Below are positions 40,521-48,610 of a stretch of 64,000 nucleotides of DNA, in pieces (position 1 is the stretch's first letter; each line of letters opens with the position of its first letter). The position numbers and the translations under genes were made by a program. The stretch is from Symbiodinium natans (Eukaryota; Sar; Dinophyceae; Suessiales; Symbiodiniaceae): NCBI GenBank assembly GCA_905221605.1, contig CAJNDS010001890.1, positions 1,181,501 to 1,245,500 on the forward strand, read 5' to 3'. The notes below the pieces were generated by a model. That model had not been told where the DNA came from. It was given only the letters and a program-made list of their open reading frames with translations, and searched no databases.

Positions 40521-41165
40521 GATGGCCGGCTGAGATGTTCATTGACCGTCAAGGCTCTTTAGGGAAGTTCGGTATCTCGTTTCATAAGGCTGGAGGATGT
40601 GAAGTTTCGAAGGGGTCTAGGGTCAACGGCTCTTCGGACAGATCTCAAGCGAAGATCTGCAAGGCTTGACTCCGGCTGTGTGCGCCCAATCGGGGAACCA
40701 GGGGTTGTCAAGAATCAGTAGCTTCCCAGATCAAGCCTGCGTTGGAGTAGCATGCTCCTCTGGATTCAGAAGGCCCTGCGGGTCCTATGATCCCATATCA
40801 AGCTTACTGCCCTCCATCTCTAGAAGAAACCCAAGCCAGCGCGAAGTCCTAGACGCGAAGCCGTGGTCGCGCGACCTACGCCTATGGGCTTCTTGGGTGT
40901 ATTTCGGTTTCTACAAGGCTTTGGTGTGGTTTAGAGTTTCCTAGTGATTCCTTAAGAACCCTTCCCCCCCCCCCAACAAAATCTTCCTTACAAGGGTATA
41001 TATATATATATATATTATATATATATAATGTGTTTTTGTTGGGGGGGGGGTTCTTAAGCAAACTATTTTTCGGGCTTGGAGGCCATGCAGCCACCGCGCC
41101 TCAAAGTGCTGGAGTGCGGTGGCCCAGTGATCCAGGAGTGCTAGCAGCTTTGAAGCTTACATCCT
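40521..41165 (+). CDS. Three-exon gene with a hairpin intron, unknown product
   Basis: Exon 40521-40598 (acceptor TCCCGCGCAG; reads EMFIDRQGSLGKFGISF), exon 40664-40943 (SRISSFPDQACVGVACSS, then SISRRNPSQREVLDAKP and WVYFGFYKALVWFRVS) and exon 41059-about 41165 (KLFFGLGGHAATAPQSAG, then DPGVLAALKLTSSC). All junctions keep phase; the second intron, 40944-41058, is the hairpin element listed next. Reading through the second intron would hit TAG at once. The C-terminus is uncertain because the frame runs into a telomeric repeat at about 41180. No domain recognised. Confidence 0.6.
40944..41058. mobile_element. Hairpin element that is exactly an intron (family D)
   Basis: Starts GTGATTCCTTAAGAACCC and ends GGGGTTCTTAAG. 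Poly-C CAACAAAA near the left pairs with TTTTTGTTG poly-G near the right, around a TATA core of about 40 bases. GT and AG fall at its limits and the flanking frames join in phase (WFRVS-Y-KLFFG). Relatives ending TTCTTAAGCAA(T)TAGTAG are at 13600-13652, 48714-48824 and 50285-50390. Confidence 0.65.
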
Positions 41166-41420
41166 CGTGTTCATGCAGAGTTTAGGGTTTAGGGCTTAGG
41201 GCTTGGGGCTTAGCGTTTAGGGCTTATAGGGCGTAGACCCAAAGCCCTAACTTAGCCCTACACTTGATGTAAGCCCCTGAACAGCGAAGGAGGGGTTCAG
41301 AGTTTCGTGTTTATCGGCCATTTATCGGGCTTGTTGGGGGCCTAAGCGGGGCTGACAGGTTTGCGGAGCCTACCCAAAACCCTCCAAGCATCAGGGTTTT
41401 GGGGTGTGGGGTGGGGGCAG

Positions 41421-41584
41421 AGCGTCCTCAACTCTGCTGTATGAAATACAGGATGCAGAGCTCTCGAGATTGGGATCCCCTTCCCCGGCCCTTCGAAAAT
41501 GCCCGGTCTACTAAACGCCCAACACTCCCAAACCCCTATGCCCCTTTAAGCCTGAGATCCCTCCGGCCCTGGAACCCCTTCTAA
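41421..41584 (+). CDS. Terminal exon, two open frames
   Basis: After GGTGGGGGCAG one frame reads SSTLLYEIQDAELSRLG to TAA at about 41513, and another reads SSRDWDPLPRPFENARS then LPNPYAPLSLRSLRPWN to TAA at 41582. The choice depends on the phase of an upstream exon that was not found. Confidence 0.35.
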
Positions 41585-41813
41585 ACCCTAAACCCCAAAA
41601 GCCCTACGAACCCGAAGAACTCTAAGAACCCTAAAGAACGCCGAGAACCCTAAAGAACCCTAAAGAACCCCAAGAACCCAAGAACCCTAAAAGCTTTGAG
41701 AACTTTGAGAAGCCTTAGCACCCTAAACCCTAAACCCTAAACCCTAAACCCTAAACCCCAAACCCTAAACCCTAAACCCTAAACCCTAAACCCTATAAAC
41801 CCTAAACCTTCAG

Positions 41814-42332
41814 GCGGGGCTACACGGAGCTGCGACTCGAAGCCTCCAGCCTGCCCTTGGGATGCTCTGTCCAGGCAACAGACCCTGCAACACTGGGGGT
41901 TTAGGGTTTAGGGTTTAGGGTTTAGGGTTTAGGGTTTAGGGTTTAGGATTTAGGGTTTAGGGTTTAGGGTTTAGGGTTTAGGCTGTGTAGGGTTTAGGGT
42001 TGTTTAGGGTGTAGGGTTTGGGGGTTTAGGGTTTAGGGTTTTGGGGGATCAGGGTTTAGGGTTCAGGGTTTGGGGTTTGGGGCTTTGGGGGTTTAGGGTT
42101 TAGGGTGTAGGGGTTCAGGGTTTCGGGTTTGGGGGTTGGGGGGGCTGGGGGTTTGGGTTAGGGGTTTTTGGGGTTTTTGGGGTTTTTGGGGGGTTTGGTG
42201 TTTTGGGGCTTAGGATTTGGCAAGCCAGGGGCCCCCTATTCGGGGCCTTCATAGCAGGCGTATGGCGAGCAGTACAACGTGGCCAAATTTTACGACAAAA
42301 ACCATACTGGAGGGATGAAGGGAGAACACTGA
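41814..42332 (+). CDS. Two-exon gene 3' end, unknown product
   Basis: Exon 41814-41898 (acceptor AAACCTTCAG) reads RGYTELRLEASSLPLG then SVQATDPATLG and ends on a codon boundary at GTTTAG of a telomeric array. Exon 42258-42332 (acceptor TTCATAGCAG) reads AYGEQYNVAKFYDKNHTG then GMKGEH and TGA. Phase 0 joins phase 0. The 359-bp intron is entirely TTTAGGG-derived, with degenerate variants in its 3' half. Unknown family. Confidence 0.55.
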
Positions 42333-42378
42333 ATTGTAGTTGGCAGGCGGCCTCAAGCCCTGTGTGGGTGTTTCCTGA

Positions 42379-42897
42379 ATGAAGCAGGAGTATTTACAGC
42401 GATTTTGCCACCCTTGGTACAACATACTGCACAAGGATCTTTGCCGTTCTGAAGCAAGACGCGCTGGCACAAGCGCCCATGCCTTTGGCCTCTTAGAAAA
42501 GTACTGCGCCAGGATGTTTGACGTTTCTAATGTCATTAGCGTTCATCCGACCCCAAATGTTTGTAAATACTGTGCAAGTATGTTTGACGTTTTCTGGAAC
42601 AGGCGCAATGTCACAAGCGTTCATCCGGCCCCAAACACTGGTATTTGCAGCATTGCTGCTTTTTGTTGTGCCTTCAACACTTTGCTCGGAACCAGTAGTT
42701 TTGATGTGCCGAATCTTTTGCCCAAGTCCTGCCACCCTAAACCCCTAAACCCTATACCCTGTGCCAGGCCTACCATGCCTCTTGTTTCGTTTCACAGGTG
42801 TTTATGGGGCCGCGGTAGCTTTCTTTTTGGTGCCATTGTTGTGCGTTTACGGTTAGGAGAATGTCATGTATACGCGGCGGTAGGGCTTCGGGGTTGA
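42379..42897 (+). CDS. 172-codon open frame with internal repeats
   Basis: ATG to stop without introns, unusual for this window. It contains two imperfect copies of a segment (YCARMFDVSNVISVHP and YCASMFDVFWNRRNVTS-VHP), reflecting a roughly 75-base tandem duplication at DNA level. It lies just downstream of the gene ending at 42332 and could be a 3' UTR with a chance frame. The - strand is partly open too. No known domain. Confidence 0.28.
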   Translation: MKQEYLQRFCHPWYNILHKDLCRSEARRAGTSAHAFGLLEKYCARMFDVSNVISVHPTPNVCKYCASMFDVFWNRRNVTSVHPAPNTGICSIAAFCCAFNTLLGTSSFDVPNLLPKSCHPKPLNPIPCARPTMPLVSFHRCLWGRGSFLFGAIVVRLRLGECHVYAAVGLRG

Positions 42898-43135
42898 AGT
42901 GAATTACCTTTTCATTACCTTTTCAAGCAGGTTCCCTAAGCTTTTAAAAGGTTTGGGGCTGGGACGAAACCCAAAAACTTCATCCTAAACCTTACATAAA
43001 CCTGGAACTTAGACCCTTCAACAGGCCATTAAACTTTGGAGAAGTTGGGCTTGGAGGTTCTGTTTTTGGGTTCTGCGGTTACGGGTTACCCCCCAAACTT
43101 TTTGGGTTTGTAGGGTCTAGATTCCTTCAAAGCAG

Positions 43136-43193
43136 AAGCGGCGGCGAGGTGCTCAAAGCCAGCGATGATGATGTTTGGACCGTCCGCGGCTGA
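43136..43193 (+). CDS. Terminal exon, unknown product
   Basis: Acceptor CAAAGCAG, frame SGGEVLKASDDDVWTVRG and TGA at 43191. One base leads in. Short but protein-like. Upstream exons not found. Confidence 0.35.
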
Positions 43194-43403
43194 GATTGTC
43201 TGAGACTTTTGCTGGGGACCTTTGGTTTAGGGTTTAGGGCTCTGCACTGGTACACTTGGGCAGTACCCTAAACACAAGGCACCGCTGTACCATAAGCAGG
43301 GGCCAAGATTTCAAAAGAGAAGCCCCTACTTGGTTTCCTTCTTGGGAATCATAAAACCTCCGCCGCAAACTTCAAAGGGTAGCCGTATCATGAATATGAT
43401 TGA

Positions 43404-43652
43404 ATGGAATCCCTGTGCGTCGACCTTCTCGCTGTCTTCGCGCGAAACGATGCAAAATTCATGGTCGGACTCTGCCTCACAACACCCCAAAGCCCGAAAT
43501 CAAAAACCCTAATCCTGAGGTCACGAATCCCATCTAAAGTCCAAGCACCCTCCAACCCCCCGAGCCTAAGCCCCAAATCCCAGCCTGATCGACCAGAAGA
43601 CGCCCCTTCGACCTCCCCAAACATGCCCGGGCACACCCCAGGGCAGGGATAG
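43404..43652 (+). CDS. 82-codon open frame, start-type
   Basis: ATG at 43404 reads MESLCVDLLAVFARNDAK then FMVGLCLTTPQSPKS, followed by a proline/serine-rich tail ending TPGQG and TAG. A second + frame (RIMNMIEWNPCASTFS) is open over the first half. The tail lies in degenerate telomeric sequence and is less reliable than the N-terminal 30 residues. Confidence 0.32.
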   Translation: MESLCVDLLAVFARNDAKFMVGLCLTTPQSPKSKTLILRSRIPSKVQAPSNPPSLSPKSQPDRPEDAPSTSPNMPGHTPGQG

Positions 43653-43884
43653 GGTTTAGAGTTTAGAGTTTAGGGTTTAGGGGTTTAGGGTTTCGGGACC
43701 CAACAAAACGAGCATTGACTTGTAAATGCTCAAAAAGAAATCCCTAAAAAACCTAAACCCCTTAAAACCCTAAGCCTTAAACCCCCCAAAGCCCCAAACC
43801 CACAAACCCCCCAAACCCCTAAACCAAAACCCCTAAACCCTTATTAAAAACCCTAAGCCCCTAAACCCCTACGCCCCGAAACAC

Positions 43885-44160
43885 CTAAACCCCAAACCCC
43901 GAAACCCTTAAACCCCTAAACCCCTAAAACCCCTAAGCCGCCAAACCCCTGAACCCCCAAACCCCCAAACCCCCAAACCCCTAAACCCCTAAACCCCTAA
44001 ACCCCTAAACCCCTAAACCCCTAAACCCCTAAACCCCTAAACCCCTAAACACCTAAACCCCTAAACCCCTAAACCCCTAAACCCCTAAACCCCTAAACCC
44101 CTAAACCCCTAAACCCCTAAACCCCTAAACCCCTAAACCCCTAACCCTAAACCCTAAACC
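43885..44160 (-). repeat. 8-mer array (CCCCTAAA)n
   Basis: About thirty copies of CCCCTAAA (on the other strand TTTAGGGG), very regular from 43970 to 44145, ending in two normal heptamers. The period is 8, against 7 for the telomere unit. Confidence 0.92.
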
Positions 44161-44164
44161 TCCC

Positions 44165-44222
44165 TTTGATTCTTCCCCCCAAAAAAGTGACTTGCATTCG
44201 AGCCATCATGTGGAGCATCTCC
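44165..44222. repeat. Dispersed repeat shared with 53283-53338
   Basis: CTTTGATTCTTCCCC, GTGACTTGCATTCGAGCC and GTGGAGCATCTC appear in the same order in both places, with about 85 percent identity by eye over 55 bases. Both copies directly follow a C-strand telomere-derived array. Confidence 0.65.
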
Positions 44223-44326
44223 CAAACCCCTAAATCCTAAACCCCTAAACCCCTAAACCCTAAACCTTAAACCCCAAACCCTAAACCCTAAACCCTAAAC
44301 CCCTAAACCCTTGAAGCCCTTCAAAG

Positions 44327-44417
44327 TCCAATCCCAAAGGAAGCCTCGGAGAAGAAAGTCGCCAAGACGGCGACTTTGCGATTCACGATCTCGGGGCTGC
44401 AGGCGCCCCATGTTAAG
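44327..44417 (+). CDS. Single exon of an unassigned gene
   Basis: After CTTCAAAG the frame reads PIPKEASEKKVAKTATL then RFTISGLQAPHVK and meets a GTTTAG donor at the start of a telomeric array. Another frame is open to TAA (GEESRQDGDFAIHDLG). Family unknown. Confidence 0.4.
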
Positions 44418-44524
44418 GTTTAGGGTTTAGGGTTTAGGGTTTAGCGTTTAGGGTTTAGGGTTTAGGGTTTAGGGTTTAGGGTTTAGGGTTTAGGGTTTAG
44501 GGTTTAGGGTTTAGGGTTTAGGGC
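44413..44524 (+). repeat. Interstitial telomeric array
   Basis: Sixteen TTTAGGG units with one TTTAGCG. A degenerate field of T/G-rich derivatives (44550-44810) follows and holds no exon. Confidence 0.9.
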
Positions 44525-45361
44525 TTCACGGCTTCGATTGCTAAGGGCTCAGGCTTTTTTTGAAGGGTTTGAGGGTTTAGGGCTTAAGGGTTTTGTGGTT
44601 TTATGGTTTTAGGGTTCTAGGTTTTAGGTTCAGGGCTTCAGAGTCTACGGGTTTGAGGGTGTGAGGATGTGAGGGTTTAAGGGTTCAAAGGTCTCAGGGC
44701 TTTGAGGTTCATATGGGTCTAAGGGATTAAGGGTTTAAAGATTTTTGAGTTTAAGGGTTGAAGGGTTTAAAGATTTAGGTTTTATGGATTTAAGGGTTGA
44801 AGACTTTAATATCATTCCTTTCAGGTGCATGGTTTAGGGTCTACTTGCCAGGGCTGGAAAGATTTAATAGTTCAGGGTTTAGGGCTTGTTTGTAAAATTG
44901 TACCACCGAATCTGGTCATGCAGTTGTATAGTGTACAGTGTATACATGCCGGCGCAGTTAACTCTCAAGGATTCCCGAAAGGCGAGGTAGAAGATAGTTT
45001 TTTCTTGGTAGCGGCGAGCCTTGGTTTTGACAACCAGGCAACACGGCAAAGCGCAGCAGAGAAGCGCTTGCGAGAAGGAGCGGCCGGAAGCAGTGGGCGT
45101 TGAGACGCCAGCTTCCTGGGGCTGAGAGGGCCGCGCCAGGGGGTAAAAGGAGCCCTTGGCAAAGGAAAGGGAAAGAAAGGCCACAAGGGCACTTCGGCCG
45201 AAAGACACAGAAGCTGGTAAAACACGAGAGCTTCGAGGAAAGGAAGGGTACGATACCCCTCTACGGGTGGTGTCTACAACTTCTACTTGGAAGCAAACGC
45301 AGTCGAGGCGGCCAAGGCCGCAACGTCAAGTTTCAGCGGGCAGCTGAAAGCATAAGTCCCG

Positions 45362-45414
45362 CTGGGACGCCAGAAGCCGGGCACCAGAAGCCGGGCACCA
45401 GAAGCCGGGCACCC
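45362..45414 (+). repeat. Three tandem copies of a 15-bp unit
   Basis: CCAGAAGCCGGGCAC repeated three times inside the gag-side region of the copia element. Confidence 0.85.
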
Positions 45415-45469
45415 TTTGTGCGCCGGTGAGGTGGCCGGACTAGAAGCTCCCGGAAGGGGAAGAAGGTGA

Positions 45470-47945
45470 AGTAGAGGTGGCGGTTCCTATGCAGGTGCAG
45501 AGATGGCTGAGCACGAGGTGCTTGGGCATGTCCAATACAGAGAGTGGTGTCGCCACTGCGTGGCTGCGAGAGGCATTGGCCAACAACGCCGCAGCCGGGA
45601 GCAACGTGAGCGTCAGGACGACAGACTTCCGGGGGTGGCGTGTGACTACTGTTTTATGGGGCAAAATAATGGCAAGGTGAAGCCAACCCTGGTCATCAAA
45701 GATTCGAAGACGCAAGCAATAGCTGCGACTTTTGTGGAAGCCAAGGGAACAACCCCTGCGCTATCAAGTTTTGGCAGAGCTTTTTCAAGCACGTTGGTTA
45801 CAAGAAGTTCATTGCGAAAAGTGATGGAGAGGCATCCATAAAGGCTATGACGATGAAGGCAAAGGCCCAAGAGACTGCTTAGGGAGACCACCAAGCCAAC
45901 GGCCTGGCAGAAGTAGCCGTAAGAGAAGTAAGACGGCAAGTGAGGGTCATGAAGAGCTCTCTCGAAGAGAAGCTCGGGGTCGCGCTGAGTGATGAGGACC
46001 CAGTTCTCGCATGGCTGCCAAGGTATGGAGGGGACCTGCTTACGAGGTATAGGAAGGGAGAAGACGGACACGGCCAGCCTTAGAGCTGGGCGAAAGGCTT
46101 TTCTACCGTGAAGCGCTCGCCGCAGAACCCAAGAAGAACGATCTCCGCATGAAGATGTTGGAGGGCAGGTACATAGGGGATTATGGCGGGAACGGAGAGC
46201 TGCTGGTAATCACACCGAATGGCGTGAAGAGGGCGCAAGGAGTGAAGACGCCCAGGGATGGACAAGCCTCAGAGGCTATCCTTGGGATGTAGCCCCCAGA
46301 GCTGGTGGGAGCCACAGGCTCAACGGAGAAGGCCCGCTTTCAGTGCAGGGCCCGGCGCCAGTGTTGGCGCCGCCAGTGCAAAGGAGACTGTACATTCTGC
46401 GGATGTAGAACACCTGGGATGGCAAATGCTGTACTAGACTAAAAGGTCTGAAAGAACAAACCGAGGAGCCCAGCATGCCTGCTGGCGACAGGTACCAATA
46501 CTGGGACGACGTGAATGGAGTATACCTGGACCCCGCAGGAGTCCTCAAAGCTAGACAGCTGGAGATGGAGTACATCCACAAGCAAGGCGTGTGGAAGAGA
46601 TGGAACAGTGCTTTCAAGAAACAGGCAAGCCGCCAATCCCACTGAAGTGGGTAGATACGAACAAAGGGGATCGCACGAACCCCAACTTGAGGTCCAGACT
46701 GGTCGTGAAAGACATCAAGGCCAGGAAGGGCCCCGAGGACCAGCTAGACCCAGCGATGTTGTTTTCGGCTACGCCTCCGCTGGAAGTGCGGTGTGCATTC
46801 TTACATCCATTCTCATGAGCACACAACGCTCGAAGCACGGGAGGCCCTTACGACTTGGGAGCTGGGACATCTCAAGAGCCCAATTCTATGGGACTCCAAA
46901 GAGAAACATTTATGTGAAGCTCCCAGAGGAAGAGGGAGCAGGAGAAGGAGAGTGTGGACTGCTATTGAAGTCGATGAAGGGAACGCAAGACGCGCAGCGA
47001 TATGGCAGGACCACTACACTCAAACTGTGATTCACCCAGTGCTGGATGCCCGTGTCTTAGTACACGGAGACGACTTAAGCACTAGACAAAACACTCCGAG
47101 AAGCCTACGAGCTGCAGACAATCGGGCGATAAGGTTGGAGCAACACAGTGGGAGACCCTGCGCCGTGATTGAAGCAGACTCGCGGCACGCAGAACTCCTC
47201 ATCGAGGAGCTGGGTCTGAACAATGGTAAGGGCGTAGAGACTGCGACGTTGAGAAGTCTGTGGATCAACACTTGCTGGAAGCTAAGGCAGCTGCACTTCC
47301 ACCAGAGATGGTGAAGCAGTATGGTCCTACTTGGCACAAGATCGTGCAGACATAGGCCACGTGGTCAAGCCACTGTCAAGAAAGATGGTAATGCCGACAG
47401 ACGCTGACTGGGGCAACCTGAAGCGTTTGGCTCGTTATCTCAAAATGCGAAGTTGGTTTATGAACAACAGCGAGAACCAACTAAGCTCCGATGCGGACCA
47501 TGCAGGCGACGCCCATCACGAGGCGGAGCACCGTGCGCGCAGGTATGATCGCGTTTATGGCCAGCGCCCGATAAAGCACTCGTCAAACTAGTCGACGATT
47601 GCACCATCGACGGGAGATCAGAATACTGGACTTGGGATCCAGTCCCTGTTAGAAGACTGGAGCTGCGAGCCGGAGGTTATCTTGGAGACGGACTCCAACG
47701 CAGCAAAAGGCCAAGGGAGCAGGATAGGCCCGGGAAAGGCTCGCCACGTACAGACAAGGTACTTGTGGTTGCCACAACGCGTGGCAGCAGACCACTTGAG
47801 GATCCATAAAGTGCTCAGAGAGAAGAGATCAGATATCCTCACGAAGAGCGTGGGAGGACCAACGCTGAGGAAGCATCTGAAGACACTTAGTATTCAACGG
47901 AGCTCTGAAAAGAGCCGCGGGCACAAAGAACTCCTCTTGTAAAGC
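45470..47945 (+). pseudogene. copia pol pseudogene (integrase-RT-RNase H)
   Basis: Continuous similarity to copia Pol can be followed only by changing frame. The integrase is open at 45503-45770, shifts frame near 45775, and meets an in-frame TAG at about 45880. RT fragments lie in two frames between 46515 and 47310, and RNase H fragments in two more between 47331 and 47942. The RT catalytic YxDD position is represented by HGDD, which is usual in this branch of copia-like elements. No gag-type frame is convincing between 45003 and 45470. Confidence 0.8.
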
Positions 47946-48304
47946 CTCCGCTACCTGGGCGTGAGAATGAGCCCAATACCAGCGAAGTTTCACTCCGCAC
48001 ATAGCAGAAGAGAAAGTCTAGTGCTTAGAAGGCATTTCTGCGCACTAGAAGGGGTGCAAAATTGTACCACCTAATCTGGTCATGCAGTTGTATAGTGTAC
48101 ACTGTATATATGCCGACGCATTTAACTCTCAAGGATTCCCGAAAGGCGAGGTAGAAACTAGTTATTCGTTGTTTTGGTTTGGTTAAAGAAGGGTTGAGTT
48201 GTTTTGGGTTGAGGGGTTTAAGCCTGCCCTGAAGCCATGGACCCTGGAACCGAAGACTCACATTTAATGTGGGTGTGGGGTTTGGGCTTCATCACACCCT
48301 CGAG

Positions 48305-48450
48305 GGATTAGAGGAGGGACCCTTAAAAGGGACCGTAGGGGTTATTTGGGGGTTATTTGGGGGCTACTGAAATACATAGGGACGATATAAGGTACATATG
48401 TATATATGTATATATAAGGGTTACATGGGATTAATGGTCCCTTCTAGCGG
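48305..48450. mobile_element. AT-cored element, family H
   Basis: AGAGGAGGGACCCTTAAAAGG then GACCGTAGGGGTTATTTGGG, GGGGGCTACTGAAATACATAGG, a TATATA core and a right end ATTAATGGTCCCTTCTA. Same motif order as 6757-6925 and 9930-10065. It lies 140 bp downstream of the copia element. Confidence 0.5.
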
Positions 48451-48610
48451 CCTCCCCCTAGCAAAACCTTTCGACCTAACCCCCGAGCCTCGCCATAGCT
48501 AAATCCCCACAAGCCGAAAGCCCACTCACAACTTGAGTTAACTGTAGGTTGCTGGTACACTGCCCGGTTTGGGGCTTAGGGCCTTTTAGGGTTCAGGGTT
48601 CAGGGTTGAG

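Larger units (their letters stand above)
44891..48168 (+). mobile_element. Decayed Ty1/copia LTR retrotransposon
   Basis: Two direct repeats of about 113 bp, 44891-45003 and 48055-48168, start TGTAAAATTGTACCACC and TGCAAAATTGTACCACC and share AACTCTCAAGGATTCCCG; these are the LTRs. TTGGTAGCGGCGAGC after the 5' copy resembles a copia primer-binding site, and AGAAGGGG before the 3' copy is a polypurine tract. Order of domains is integrase, reverse transcriptase, RNase H, as in copia: integrase finger HVQYREWCRHCVAARG (about 45525-45575), core with CDYCFMGQ and, in another frame, KSDGEASIK (45815-45840); RT pieces PLKWVDTNKGDRTN (about 46645-46690), DISRAQFYGTPKRN (46868-46910) and VLVHGDD (47050-47072); RNase H DRADIGHVVKPLSRK (47343-47390) and SDILTKSVGG (47830-47865). 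Frameshifts and stops break it throughout, so it is inactive. Confidence 0.85.
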
